A stretch of DNA of 64,000 nt from Odontesthes bonariensis (Eukaryota; Chordata; Actinopteri; Atheriniformes; Atherinopsidae), in assembly GCF_027942865.1 (NCBI RefSeq), contig NC_134524.1, positions 20,265,536 to 20,329,535 on the forward strand, in the 5' to 3' direction. Below, piece after piece: positions 47,201 to 59,200 of this stretch. The translations under genes and the position numbers were made by a program. The notes beneath the pieces were generated by a model. The model saw nothing but the letters and a program-made list of their open reading frames with translations. It made no database searches and was not told the origin of the DNA. How positions within the stretch are numbered: position 1 is the stretch's first letter; every line of letters begins with the position of its first letter.

Positions 47201-50200
47201 CGCAAAATGCGCCTTCTGCCGTTCACAAAAACACTACTATGAGCGTATCTTCCAGTCTGGAGCGGTGGAATGAAAAGAATCATTGCCTCACCAACTTTAA
47301 TTGCCCCCAAAAAGGAAGAAACGCTTCACAAAAACGCATGTATATTTTTAACTTTTGTTTTTCTCTTCAGGATCAAGTGTACCGAAATTAGGATTTCGTG
47401 TGTGTGCTTCCCGCAAAAAAAAAAAAAAAAAGTCTTGTGGGTTTATGGTGGTTTTGTTCACTGAAAGTCAAAGGAACAACCTAACCTCTGAGCGCTCTGC
47501 CTCTGGAAAACTAAGCCGTGTTGTTCGGCAACATTCACGGAGTCACGTCGTTTTGTTACTTTCCAAGTTTCCAAGTAGAGCTCTCGTCAAAACTCTCTGT
47601 TACTTTGGAAAGATCAATCTGAGCCCCCCGGGCGTCAGTCCACTGTTGAGGCTATTCGCTTTGCAGCCAAGAGGATAGGTAGGAAACAGAGCCCATGATC
47701 TGTGGCGAGTGACTGAGCAACCTCAGCAGAACAGGTCTGAAGACGGAGTCATATATTCTCCTCTTCGATTTCAGGAAAAAAGGCCGTCAGTAACCACCGT
47801 CCACCCTGTTTCCAAGTACCAAAGATGAGGAATCTCTTCTTTCTATTATTCGGATTTGGGTCAAAGACAATTCCAAAGACGACGTGACATTTGCTTAAAC
47901 CCTTAAAACCTAACTTTGTTTAATCTGTTTCTTTTTCAGAGCACAGAGAAGTTAGCAGCCAAAAAAACAAACAGCAGCTTGTTTGAAATACTTTCCTGTT
48001 TGCAGTGCTCATTCTGTCCTCCTATGTGGCTAACCCCAACTCTCTTCTGTACCCAAAGAAAACAAACAAAACAAAACAAAAAAAATTCGTTTTTAATACT
48101 GTTGAACCCAGTTCTTCTACCATGAAAGCCCCGACACCACCTCCAGCTCATCCATTCCTGGCTCTCTCAGCTCTAGCCGCTCACTTCTTTTTCCATGCAC
48201 TGCCTCAAGTTTTTAGTTTTTTTTTCATTTTTGGTCTTCACTGATTGTTGTCAGTCTATCCCCCTCGGTTGCTGTAGTTATACCGCACAGCATGCCGAGG
48301 AATCCAGCTGTAATTGTTGTCAGATGACACCCAGAGAGCCGGATGGAGGTAAAGCATTGGAGGTGAGAAAAAACTGGAGATGAATTGGGGGGGAAAAAGA
48401 GGGCAATGAGGATGAAACTGAGAACAAGAGGGAGAGACGCCGATGGAAGGTCTGAGGGGAAATGTGGAGAGAGAGAGAAAAGTTGGAGGTTGCCATGCCA
48501 ACGGGCCGTGTAGAAAAATAAACACTCTTCACTGCGTTCTCTACTCTGTCACCCTCCACCTCACAGGCTCGCCCAGTGTTATGATGTGCGTGTGCATGCA
48601 GCTGCGCACTCATGTGTGCATATTAGGGAGTTCACACACTCTTTTGTTCGGGGGGCTCGTGGATTCGCTGGCCCCTTGGAGGAAATGTTTGACACTCCCC
48701 AGACCATAAAACAGGAAGTCGAAAGTGGAGTGCGTATTTGTATGCGTGTGTGTCAGCAAAAAGAGAGACAAGCCGGCTGTTAAACACAAACACAGACGTT
48801 AGGGTTGAATCAGTGTCCGGCTATGGATTAACCCTTTCTCCCCCATCTTTGCCTCTCTCAGGGTTCGGAGGCAATGGAGGACTGTGTGCAGGGGGCGCTC
48901 TCATCACTTTATCCTCCTTTTGAGAGCACGGCACCGCCCCTCCTCTCCCAGGTATACCTCACAAGCACCCACAAATGTCTTTTCTGCCACACTTCTTTGC
49001 GAAACTAAACACAATTACGGTGATGTTATGGCCAGATAACATGGGCTCCCTGAGATATAAACCATAGCTGGAGGCCAACACAAACAAAACTCAGGCATGT
49101 GGTCAATTATGACCAAACCCTTTTCCTAAAGTGACTTGAAATGACCTGTTTCACCCAACACTGCCCGTCATTTCTGCTTTTTGAGTCACAGCATTTCAGC
49201 CAGACAAAATGAGGCAGCCCTGTGATTTTCTTGCTCTGTCAGATTGCATGGTGTCTGGGCTGAAGAAACCCTCCCACTCTTGGGCAAATGAAAATTCTTT
49301 CAGTAAAAAAAATGCATGCAACATCTCGTCTCTGACAACGGCTGCTTTTAGTGCACGACAGGCTGGTGTTCTGTAAATGAAAAGCTGTATTATCAAATCG
49401 GAAAATGTTTTGGATACCAGTGCGGTTCATTCAAGGTTTTCCCTGGTCCTGCATTGTTTCTCCAGGTCTTCTCAGTCTTGGAGTCAACCTATCAACACGA
49501 CAGTCTTCGCTACCTCTTGGACTACTTTGTACCTGCCAAGCACCTCTTGCACAAACTCCAGCAGCATGCCTGCGTGAGTTCCAGACTGCAAACACACTGC
49601 CGATGAGAACACACACATAGCTGTCTAATCAGAAGCAGAATCAGCTGTCACATGCGAGAAGTATACTGTGGGAAATTTTAGCTGCTTTGGTGAAAGTGAG
49701 TGCGATGGCAGAAGGGTTTCTAAGCCCTTCAAGCAACCAGTCCAAGTTAAGTTTTAAGTCGGTCAAGACAATTCAAGCCTGAACTTTTATGCCAAGCCCA
49801 AGGTAGTTAGATCTTGAGTTATTGGCGTAAGATTTGAGGTCATTTTAGACAAATTCAAGTCGACATTTACGTTTTGCTTGGAAGGCTTACCTTCAAGCGA
49901 AGCTCAATTCAACAGAGACTAATCTTATATTCAGTCAAGTTCTGAGCGAAAAGCAGTTCTTAGATTGTTGTTCCTGTGAAGTCCCAAAGGGCAGAACAAT
50001 GGGAGACCATTAATTATTCAAAATGTGTACCTTAGTTGTTCAACTTCTAGTCCTGTCAAAGGACAAGCACATGGATAGAATGTAAGTGAGCTAACTGGGC
50101 ATAGACAAGGGGCCAAAGGGTTTGGGTAGACCCTGCTCCTGACCTTTTGTTTCAAGTCAAAAGAAGGAAAACGATCAAAGAGATGCAAATGGACTCAACA

Positions 50201-53200
50201 GAAAACTACTTAAGATTACCAAGAGAGTTTAATATGAGCACGAAGAGGCACAAAATAACTACAAATAAAAAGAAAATGATAGCAAAGACATGCAAACAGA
50301 CAAAAGACAGAAATCAAATAAAAGGTTCAATTAAAGTAAGATATTAAAACAGTTCCAGAAAAGCCAAAAACAAAAAAAACTTCAGAGAGAGCCAGAAAGA
50401 AAAGATTATAAAAAGACAAAAATGCCTCTATGTTAGAGAAGGTAAAGGAGCGGATGAGATGTTATTGACACCAAAGCCATTATCGATTCTGCTTATCGAT
50501 CCAATTATTTATCCATTCCCATATTGATTCTTGATCCCAATTTCTATGTGAACACAAGTACACCAGAAGGTCTTTAAAGGATAAGACCGTTTTTTTGACA
50601 TTGGGCCCTTGATTTCACATTATAACATGATGTTCTACTCACCCCTGCTTGTTGTTGGTCATTTGGAGTTGTTCCGAAGATATTCGAGAGGCGTCTGGCT
50701 GCTCTCTTGAGATATTCGGCCATGAAACGGTTTCCTATGGGCAAGTTTATACAGGCACAAACTATGCTGTTTATAATTTATTAATTACTCTACACTAGCA
50801 CTGATAACGTGGAGGTGCGTCGCTTACTTAAAAAAATCCGGGTTACTGTAATTTTGAATTTTTGTCGTAAAGTGGGTGTTACTGACGTCATCGTCGTGCT
50901 ACTACCACAGACAGCCCACAGACCTGCTGCCTATTTATTCATTCGGCTAAAATTCAAAATTAGTAACCCGGATTTTTTTAAGTAAGCGACGCACCTCCAC
51001 GTTATCAGTGCTAGTGTACAGTAATTAATAAATTATAAACAGCATAGTTTGTGCCTGTATAAACTTGCCCATAGGAAACCGTTTCATGGCCGAATATCTC
51101 AAGAGAGCAGCCAGACGCCTCGCGAATATCTTCGGAACAGCTCCAAATGACCAACAACAAGCAGGGGTGAGTAGAACATCATGTTATAATGTGAAATCAA
51201 GGGCCCAATGTCAAAAAACCGGTCTTATCCTTTAAGTGTTGGCACAACTGCTGTACTACCTGAAATCCCAAACAGACAAAGAACGTTGGGTTTATTGTCT
51301 TTGTCCATTTCCGACAGATAATGTCAATAAAATACAGAATCCAGATAGAATAAATCATCAACATACAACTTTGACAATTTTAGCCCTCCATTTCAGAAAC
51401 CGGTGTCATTTTTTAGAACGTCTTATCTACATACCAGACAATTTCATAAAACTATGAGCTCTTACCCTACCGAAAATGCACTGGGTTCAAGCATTTCACA
51501 AAAAAAATGTTATGACAGTATGGTGACACCCGTTCACCCTTTGGTTAGTCACCACTTCCCCTGCTTCTGCACCAACTGTGAGAGAGTTTAGCTGGCAAGC
51601 TCAGCTGTCAATAAATAGCTAATGCTAGCTGTAGCAACAGTATCTTGGTCAACATTTAGAATTGAGGAAATGGGAAATATCTTGTGCAGCAATTGTTTTT
51701 GTGTAGCCTTTCTTCAGCAAACAAAAATGTGCTAAGGGTGGTGCTAATGTTATTACAACACAAGATTTTTAACTGTTATTTAGCTAAGCTATTAGGTTGG
51801 GAAGCAGTAGCGCTAGCACTCATGCTGTGTGTACATAGAGTCTGGAAGTTAATTTTATGTTGCAAATAAAGATGTTTCCGCATCTTGCTAGTGTTTCCAA
51901 CCTTACCTTAAATAATCACTTTTTTAGACATTAAAAGTAACTATCAGCACAGATGTGTGCATTTCCAATGCTCTGGAAAATTTGGAGCTGATTCTCAATT
52001 CCTACCCCAATGTAGGAGGTGTGGGAGGTCTTACATGTCTATGCCCGAAGGCCCCTTTAGTCTCCTAATCCAACTAGGCATACGCCCAAGTGATACTATT
52101 TGTGCTAGAAAAAGTTTCAGTCAGTTAAGACAAGTCTAAATCAGTTCATTGTCTCTTTCAAGTCAAATACCCTAAAATCCTGCAGAGAAACACAAATCTC
52201 ACAGCAGCCGAGTGAAAGTTAGCCTCAGGTTGTTCTTCATGCTACCCAAGTCTTCACTCTCAGATCACAATATGATGTCATGAGGACTCAAGGGCAAGGG
52301 GACATTTCACAAATTCATAATTGGATACACGCTTGACATACCAGTTACTCAAAACAGTCTCTGGATGAATTGAGACAAAGAGAGGCAAAGACGATTCTCT
52401 GCCTTGAAATCTCGATTAAATAGACAGATGAATGATATGCAGGGGGGGAAAGTGCAAATCAAAAGAGCCGTTTGTAATGTAACCTACAGAAAAACAATAT
52501 CAGAGCACGGTTCAGGCTTCTGTAAACTTACTGTTTGTGTCCTCTGCCTCAAACACAAAAACAAGGCAAACAAATGAGCTGCAACATATACTTAAGCCAA
52601 ATCTCTTTTGTTTAAACTGAGCAGCGGCTCTTTCATTTTACTTTCTGAGACGTTCCCAAAGACAAACAACGCACGCTGTTTTGGAGAAGAGTGGAAGGAA
52701 GAACTTTCTCATATTTCTCCTTCCAGTTTTCCCTAAACGTACTAACACATGCACATGCACAGGGACCGTGCGCAAACTGTGTTTTCATTGTCGCTGAGTG
52801 GAGTTGCCTGGGACGGGAGTTTGACTGTGAGTCATGACAATAATTTCTTCCATATGTTAGTGTGTTACTGCTGTGAGAGAAAGAGTGAGTTACAGAGCAG
52901 CAGTGGGAGTTGGGAGGAGAGAACGGAGAGAATGGACATGGCTTTCATTCACTGCCTGCCTGTGTGCATTGGTGCACGCTCATGTCTGAAAAAAGAGAAA
53001 ATTCTGAAGGGCTGCAGATTATAGAAGACTGATTGAGGAATTTTCTTGAGAAGAGGGAGGTGGGAAAGAAGGCGCAAACACTGGCGTACATTGAGGAGGA
53101 GGTGGGAGGAGGGATAAGGATCTGAGAACACAGAGTGTTACAGAGTTCGGAGTGACAGAAAACTCACTAGAAAAAAAAAAAATCACATGTGCCTTTTAAT

Positions 53201-56200
53201 GCTAATATCCACCCCGACAGATATCATTTACTTGCCCCAAGCTTTTCCACGGCTTCAGGAAAAACACAAAAAGAGACAAAGGGGAAGCTTAAGGGGAAGA
53301 AATTGAATAAAGGGCAGAGAGGCAGAAATGGGAAGATGGAAGAGAGGTTGAATAAGGAATTTAATTTGATCACGTCTCATGAGTCTGGAGGGCATGGGAA
53401 GGGGAGGGAAGAGCCCCATGTCAGTCCATTAGACGTGACTGGGAACAGCAGAGAAAGGTTCTGGATAGTTTTTACACTTCAGTCTTCAGAAGAGGGGATT
53501 TAGATCCGACACAGCATTCATTAAGGTGGGAATAGTGCGAGGATTAAGGTGTGTTATCTTAAAAGATCAGCTGACTAATGGTTCACAGCAAGCCACAGGA
53601 AGCTTTCATTCCCCTGCCTAAATTCAGAGTTATTGGTTAAATGCCTCTTGTGGGGATTTCTACGGTATACCTACTTCTGATATCATTGTGCTTGCTTTCA
53701 GTACATTTTCTCATTACGTTATCTGATGTGTTTTTCCCCTTATGAAAAAGCGGACTGTTTTAGCAGTGGTTGCCTGTTTTGAAAAGCTTGTCATCTGCAA
53801 CTTTCTGTCTGACTCACTGCTCTCCAGAGCCTTCCCATTGTGTCAATCTATAGAGCGGTTTTACAGTTTGGATAACACCGTGCGAGTCACATGTCTAGCA
53901 TGTGTGTGTGGTATGGGCTTCAGGCCAGATGGGCTGGTAAAAAGTGTTGACCTGTGTGGTATCGGTTCTAGAAATACAACTCGTCTGAGTAACCATGTTA
54001 AACACAAGCGCGGCAGGCGAGCTCCTCGCTCGTCAGAGCTCAGATTTGTGAATGGGAGCACAAGACTGGGCTTTAACCAGAATTGTTTTTGGCAAGAGGA
54101 AACCTTAAAGGTTAGAACTCTAAAGGTCAGTTGCTCAACTAAACAAGTTTAAGAAAGTTCAGAGAGGGAAGTTGTCTCACAAGATTTTATATCATGTGGT
54201 TGAAGGTTAAATTTTTTCATTTGGACACAGTCTCTCTGTAATACACTCTCTCTGCCTGTCCCTTTGTTCTTCCCTCAGTCACAATACCTGGGTTGCTTGT
54301 TCCTTCACTCCGGATGGCCACTTTGTCTGGGCGAGAAAGTGGTTGTACAGCTCTCCACTCTGGACTGGAGGCTCCTGCGCAGTAATGACTTCTACCTGCA
54401 GGTGGTGCCCTTCTCAACACGGTGCCCCAGGCTGGCCCTAAAATGTCTGGCCCCTGGGGGTCGTACGGTTCAGGAAATCTTGGTGCCCGAGTCACAGCAT
54501 CCCCTTGTGTTCACCTCTGAGTGGCTACACAGTGTCAACAAAGAACGGGGTCACAAGAGAGAAGGTAAGGAGGAAATAGTCCTTACTTCTGTTCACATTT
54601 TGTCATAGGATTTGACTTATGAGTTTTCTCAAAGGAAATTATAAATGAAAAAAAAATTTGGCCTGTAGTTCAAGACTGGTAAATGAATCTAGTGGTTGCA
54701 CAAAGCAGCGGGAGTAATGGGTGATGGGAAGAGCTTATAAATAGAATGACAAAAATGACAATGGTAGTCAATGAAACATAGATGATGTTCATGTTGTTTT
54801 ATAGATATATGAAGACTATTTTTGTTTGATGTACACTGACATAAACCTTGCCCTTTCCCATCTTTGCTTAGTTGGAGGAGGACTTGACACCTGCCTAGTT
54901 AGTACATGTGATGGTGTGGTACGACTTCCATGGAAGGAGGTCGTCTACCCAAAGTTTATCCACGACCCGTCTGAGGAGCTAGGCATGATATCCAACCGCC
55001 TTCCCAGTGAGGGTGGCAGCAGCCTCGGAGGCTGGGGTGGCTCATCCTCTGGGGAACTGGACTCCTGGTCCTGGGATGAGGAAGAAGATGATCTCCCACC
55101 AGACGGCTTGGACTCCGACCTTGCACTCAGACGAAGGCGCAGCGAAGATGGGCTCGGGCGGACTGAAAGGCAGCCTCAACTTGATGGGGATTATGTGGAG
55201 CTTTTGGAACCCAGAGGGGGTCCTGATGGAGGGGTTGACCCAAGGCAGAGGTACCTGGAGATGCATGGAATTTGTAAGACCAAGACTTTGCCTCTGTGCA
55301 AGAGAGGTAAGGCCATCAAACTGCGCAAGGGGAAAGCTTGGGGATATGGGAAAATGGAGAGGTCAGGAAGCCTTCGGGCTATTCAAGGCACCAAAGGTGA
55401 TGTGGTGACCTCCAAGGATGATAAGCTACCACCAAAGCCTTTACCAGGAGTTCCAGTATCTGCCAAAGGAAGGCGGTCCTACTCCTCTTCTATTCACGAC
55501 TCAGATGAAGGAGATAAAATGAGCAAAGCCTCTGAATGCCTAGAAAATCGTCAGCTTTATTTTGATGGGCCATTCAAAGAAAGGAGGCCAGGTGTGGGCA
55601 GAGAGAGAGACAGCAACGGCTTCTCAAAGCCATGCAGAGATGATCACTCCCTGAGCAGTGACAGCTTAGTCACAAGTGAGATCCAAGACTTAACCAACCA
55701 CAAAGTTGAGCATGTCGTAGAGGGCCACTCAGATCATGGCTCTCATTCAGACTCTGTTTTTGAGGATAGTGAGAAACCACTGAGTGGAGACAGTGATGCT
55801 CTCACCCCAACATCAGAAGCACCAGACAGACCATTCACTGGGGTTTCCGAAAGTGAAGACATTACCAAAAGAGGGTCGAAAATGAAGAGTTCATCTCAGC
55901 CAAAGGTCACAGATGAAAGGGATGATGGAAAGATGGAGGACAGAGCGTGTCCCAGAGGAAAAGAAGTTAAAACAGCGGGATTCAGAGCACCACGGTACAG
56001 AATTTTTTTCACATATATTTCATGATACACTGCCGTGTAGAGCTCTCTTCATGTTCTGTTTTATTTAGTCACACTTCTATCTGAAAGTACAGATTGGTAA
56101 CACTTAGGTGCAACACTGGACAAGGTGCAATGGGGCTCTTCCACCAGCTCGCTTCGGCTCGGCGCTATTGCGTGTTTCCACTGCAACCGGCAGAATTTTT

Positions 56201-59200
56201 CGTACCACCTCAGCCCTGGTTCCATGCGGGCCGAAGCGTTACTAAAACGTGACGTCAGCTGACTGCCTTCCACTGATTGGGCGATGAGTGTCGTCACTGG
56301 AAGCGTCATAACAAAAGCTAGCCTTAGCAACCGTTAGCTTACCTCCAAACGTCGTCTTTTTTAAGCTCTTAACAAAACTCTCCGGTACTTTTCAATACTG
56401 TTTTGTCTGGCGGCCAGGAGTCTTCTCTGGCTCTCTTCTCTTGCCTTCTGTGCGACAAAAAGCCACAGGGTGAGCAGCAACACGCGCAGCCGTGTTACGA
56501 CGACCCCGCCCACGTCGAGGAGGCACGAAGTGTAATGGAAACACAACCAAACCGAGCCGTGGCGAGCCGTGTAGAGCCGTGTAGAGCAAGTGGAAAAGCG
56601 CCATAAGTTGTTCAAACATACGTACATTTAGGCCCGCAGCAGATGGTACAAAAAGACATCCCAAAAAACAAAAAAGAAATTAAGATGAACTTTCTGCAGC
56701 ACCTCAGTAAGATCTTCTGTGCTTTGTGTTTAGGAGGAAAAGGAAGGGAAAGGGGGCCAAAGGGAGGGCTAGGTCTGGCGGTCGAGCAAACCAGAAGGGT
56801 TCAAAACTTCAGGGTAAAGCTCCTCTACCAAGCCCCACCACTTGCTCTTTATCAACAAAGTTGCCAATCGCTGAGGAGAACCAGACCGAGCACGCTGAAA
56901 AAGCCGACAAACCTGACGGGGCGCTCGCAGCAACTTCTAAAGGGAAAGAGAATACAAGGAAAAACAGCCCAGGTCAGGAAAAAAACTGTCTTGCCGCATC
57001 GGATCTTACTATGCCCTAAATTCTCTTTAGGTCATTTATATGTCATTTTTTTTCACCTCTCAGCAGAGACAGGAGCTGAATCTTTGCCTGTGTGTAATGG
57101 TCAGTCTGGCACATCTTTATTTAACCACTCTACCGAGGAGGCTGGGTCAGCAGAGACTTGTCCCGACCAACAAAATGGTGTTACCTCAAAAGAGCCTGCC
57201 CTGCTAAGGGAACTGGATGCAGACCTACTCCAGTCAGGGAGGCTACAGTTGACAGGCAAGCTTCTTTTACCCCTACTCTACTCACTATTCTACGTATTAT
57301 TCTACGTATTATTCGTATCATTCAAGTATAATTATTATTATTTTGATTAGTTTTAAATCAGTAAGTGAACAGTGTTTGTCTATGTTTGTTGCTCCTTTTT
57401 TTGTGTAATAAACTATTTGAATATCATTAACTTGCTTTTGGAGTGCGTTTTGAAAATGACCACGGACTCATGACATTGTCAGGATCTGACATTATCCGAC
57501 AGTATTTGACGCTTAAATTATCATTCAGTATCAGTTTAATATCATTCAAACATCACAAGCTTTGAAGAATAGTAGGCAGAGAGGGAGAGGAGGAGAGGCT
57601 TTAATTACGCTTCTAAAGACTGTATCACATCTGTACAAATGCTTTAAAACATGTAAAATACATCAACAAAAAAAAGGGACTGTTATCTGTTGAGTAACGC
57701 ACATTTCCTTATGTGGAAAGCCTTGTCGGAATGGCGGGACGTTTGCATGTCGGAATGGTGGGATGTCGGAATGGTGGGATGTTGGAATGGTGGGATGTCA
57801 GAATGGTGGGATGTCAGAATGGTGGGATGTTGGAATGGTGGGATGTCAGAATGGGGGGATGTAGAAATGGGGGACGTTTCCAAATTGGAATGGCGGGAAG
57901 TTTGCATGTTGGAATGGCGGGATGTAGGAATGGGGGATGTTGGAATGGTGGAATGTCGGAATGGTGGGATATCGGAATGGCGGGATGGCGGAATGGTGGG
58001 ATGTTGGAATGGGGGATGTTGGAATGGTGGGATGGTGGGATGGTGGGATGTTGGAATGGCGGATGTCGGAATGGCGGGATGTCGGAATGGTGGGATGTTG
58101 GAATGGGGGATGTTGGAATGGTGGGATGGTGGGATGTCGGAATGGGGGATGTTGGAATGGTGGAATGTCGGAATGGTGGGATGTTGGAATGGTGGGATGT
58201 CGGATGGCGGGATGGCGGAATGGTGGGATGTCGGAATGGTGGGATGTCGGAATGGGTTATGTTGGAATGGTGGAATGTCGGAATGGTGGGATGTCGGATG
58301 GCGGGATGTTGGAATGGTGGAATGTCGGAATGGTGGGATGTTGGAATGGTGGGATGTCGGATGGCGGGATGTTGGAATGGTGGGATGTCGGAATGGTGGG
58401 ATGTCGGAATGGGTTATGTTGGAATGGTGGAATGTCGGAATGGTGGGATGTCGGAATGGTGGGATGTCGGAATGGGGGATGTTGGAATGGTGGAATGTCG
58501 GAATGGTGGGATGTCGGAATGGTGGGATGTCGGAATGGTGGGATGTTGGAATGGTGGGATGTTGGAATGGTGGAATGTCGGAATGGTGGGATGTCGGAAT
58601 GGTGGGATGTCGGAATGGTGGGATGTTGGAATGGTGGGATGTTGGAATGGTGGAATGTCGGAATGGTGGGATGTCGGAATGGTGGGATGTCGGAATGGTG
58701 GGATGTTGGAATGGTGGGATGTCGGAATGGTGGGATGTTGGAATGGTGGAATGTCGGAATGGTGGGATGTCGGAATGGTGGGATGTCGGAATGGTGGGAT
58801 GTCGGAATGGTGGGATGTCGGAATGGGGGATGTTGGAATGGTGGAATGTCGGAATGGTGGGATGTCGGAATGGTGGGATGTCGGAATGGTGGGATGTTGG
58901 AATGGTGGGATGTTGGAATGGGTGGTGCAACCCTCAACTCTAGTACCCATAGTTGGACTAGCAATCCACCTTTGTGTTAGGAGTCAAAACTGAAAACAGC
59001 TACATGGCACATTAGATTAAGTTCGATTCAGCGAATCTTACACTTTCATCAGCTCTTAAGATATTGAAAATTCTTTGTAAATAGACGAATTATACTTAAT
59101 CTATTAATTGCCATTGAGTTAGGAGGTATGTATATAAATTAAAATGGTCTGGGTTGTAGTCTCAGTATAATGGAGTGTTCTCTTTGCCTCCCCTGTTCAG

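Noticed and set aside
56734..57350. 235-codon frame starting at 56643
   Set aside because: It runs in the wrong frame through exons 6 and 7, whereas the spliced frame matches the phases of neighbouring exons.
57683..58993. Several 178-426-codon open frames on both strands
   Set aside because: All lie on the 16-bp minisatellite and result from its period not being divisible by three; the surrounding exon phases place it inside an intron.
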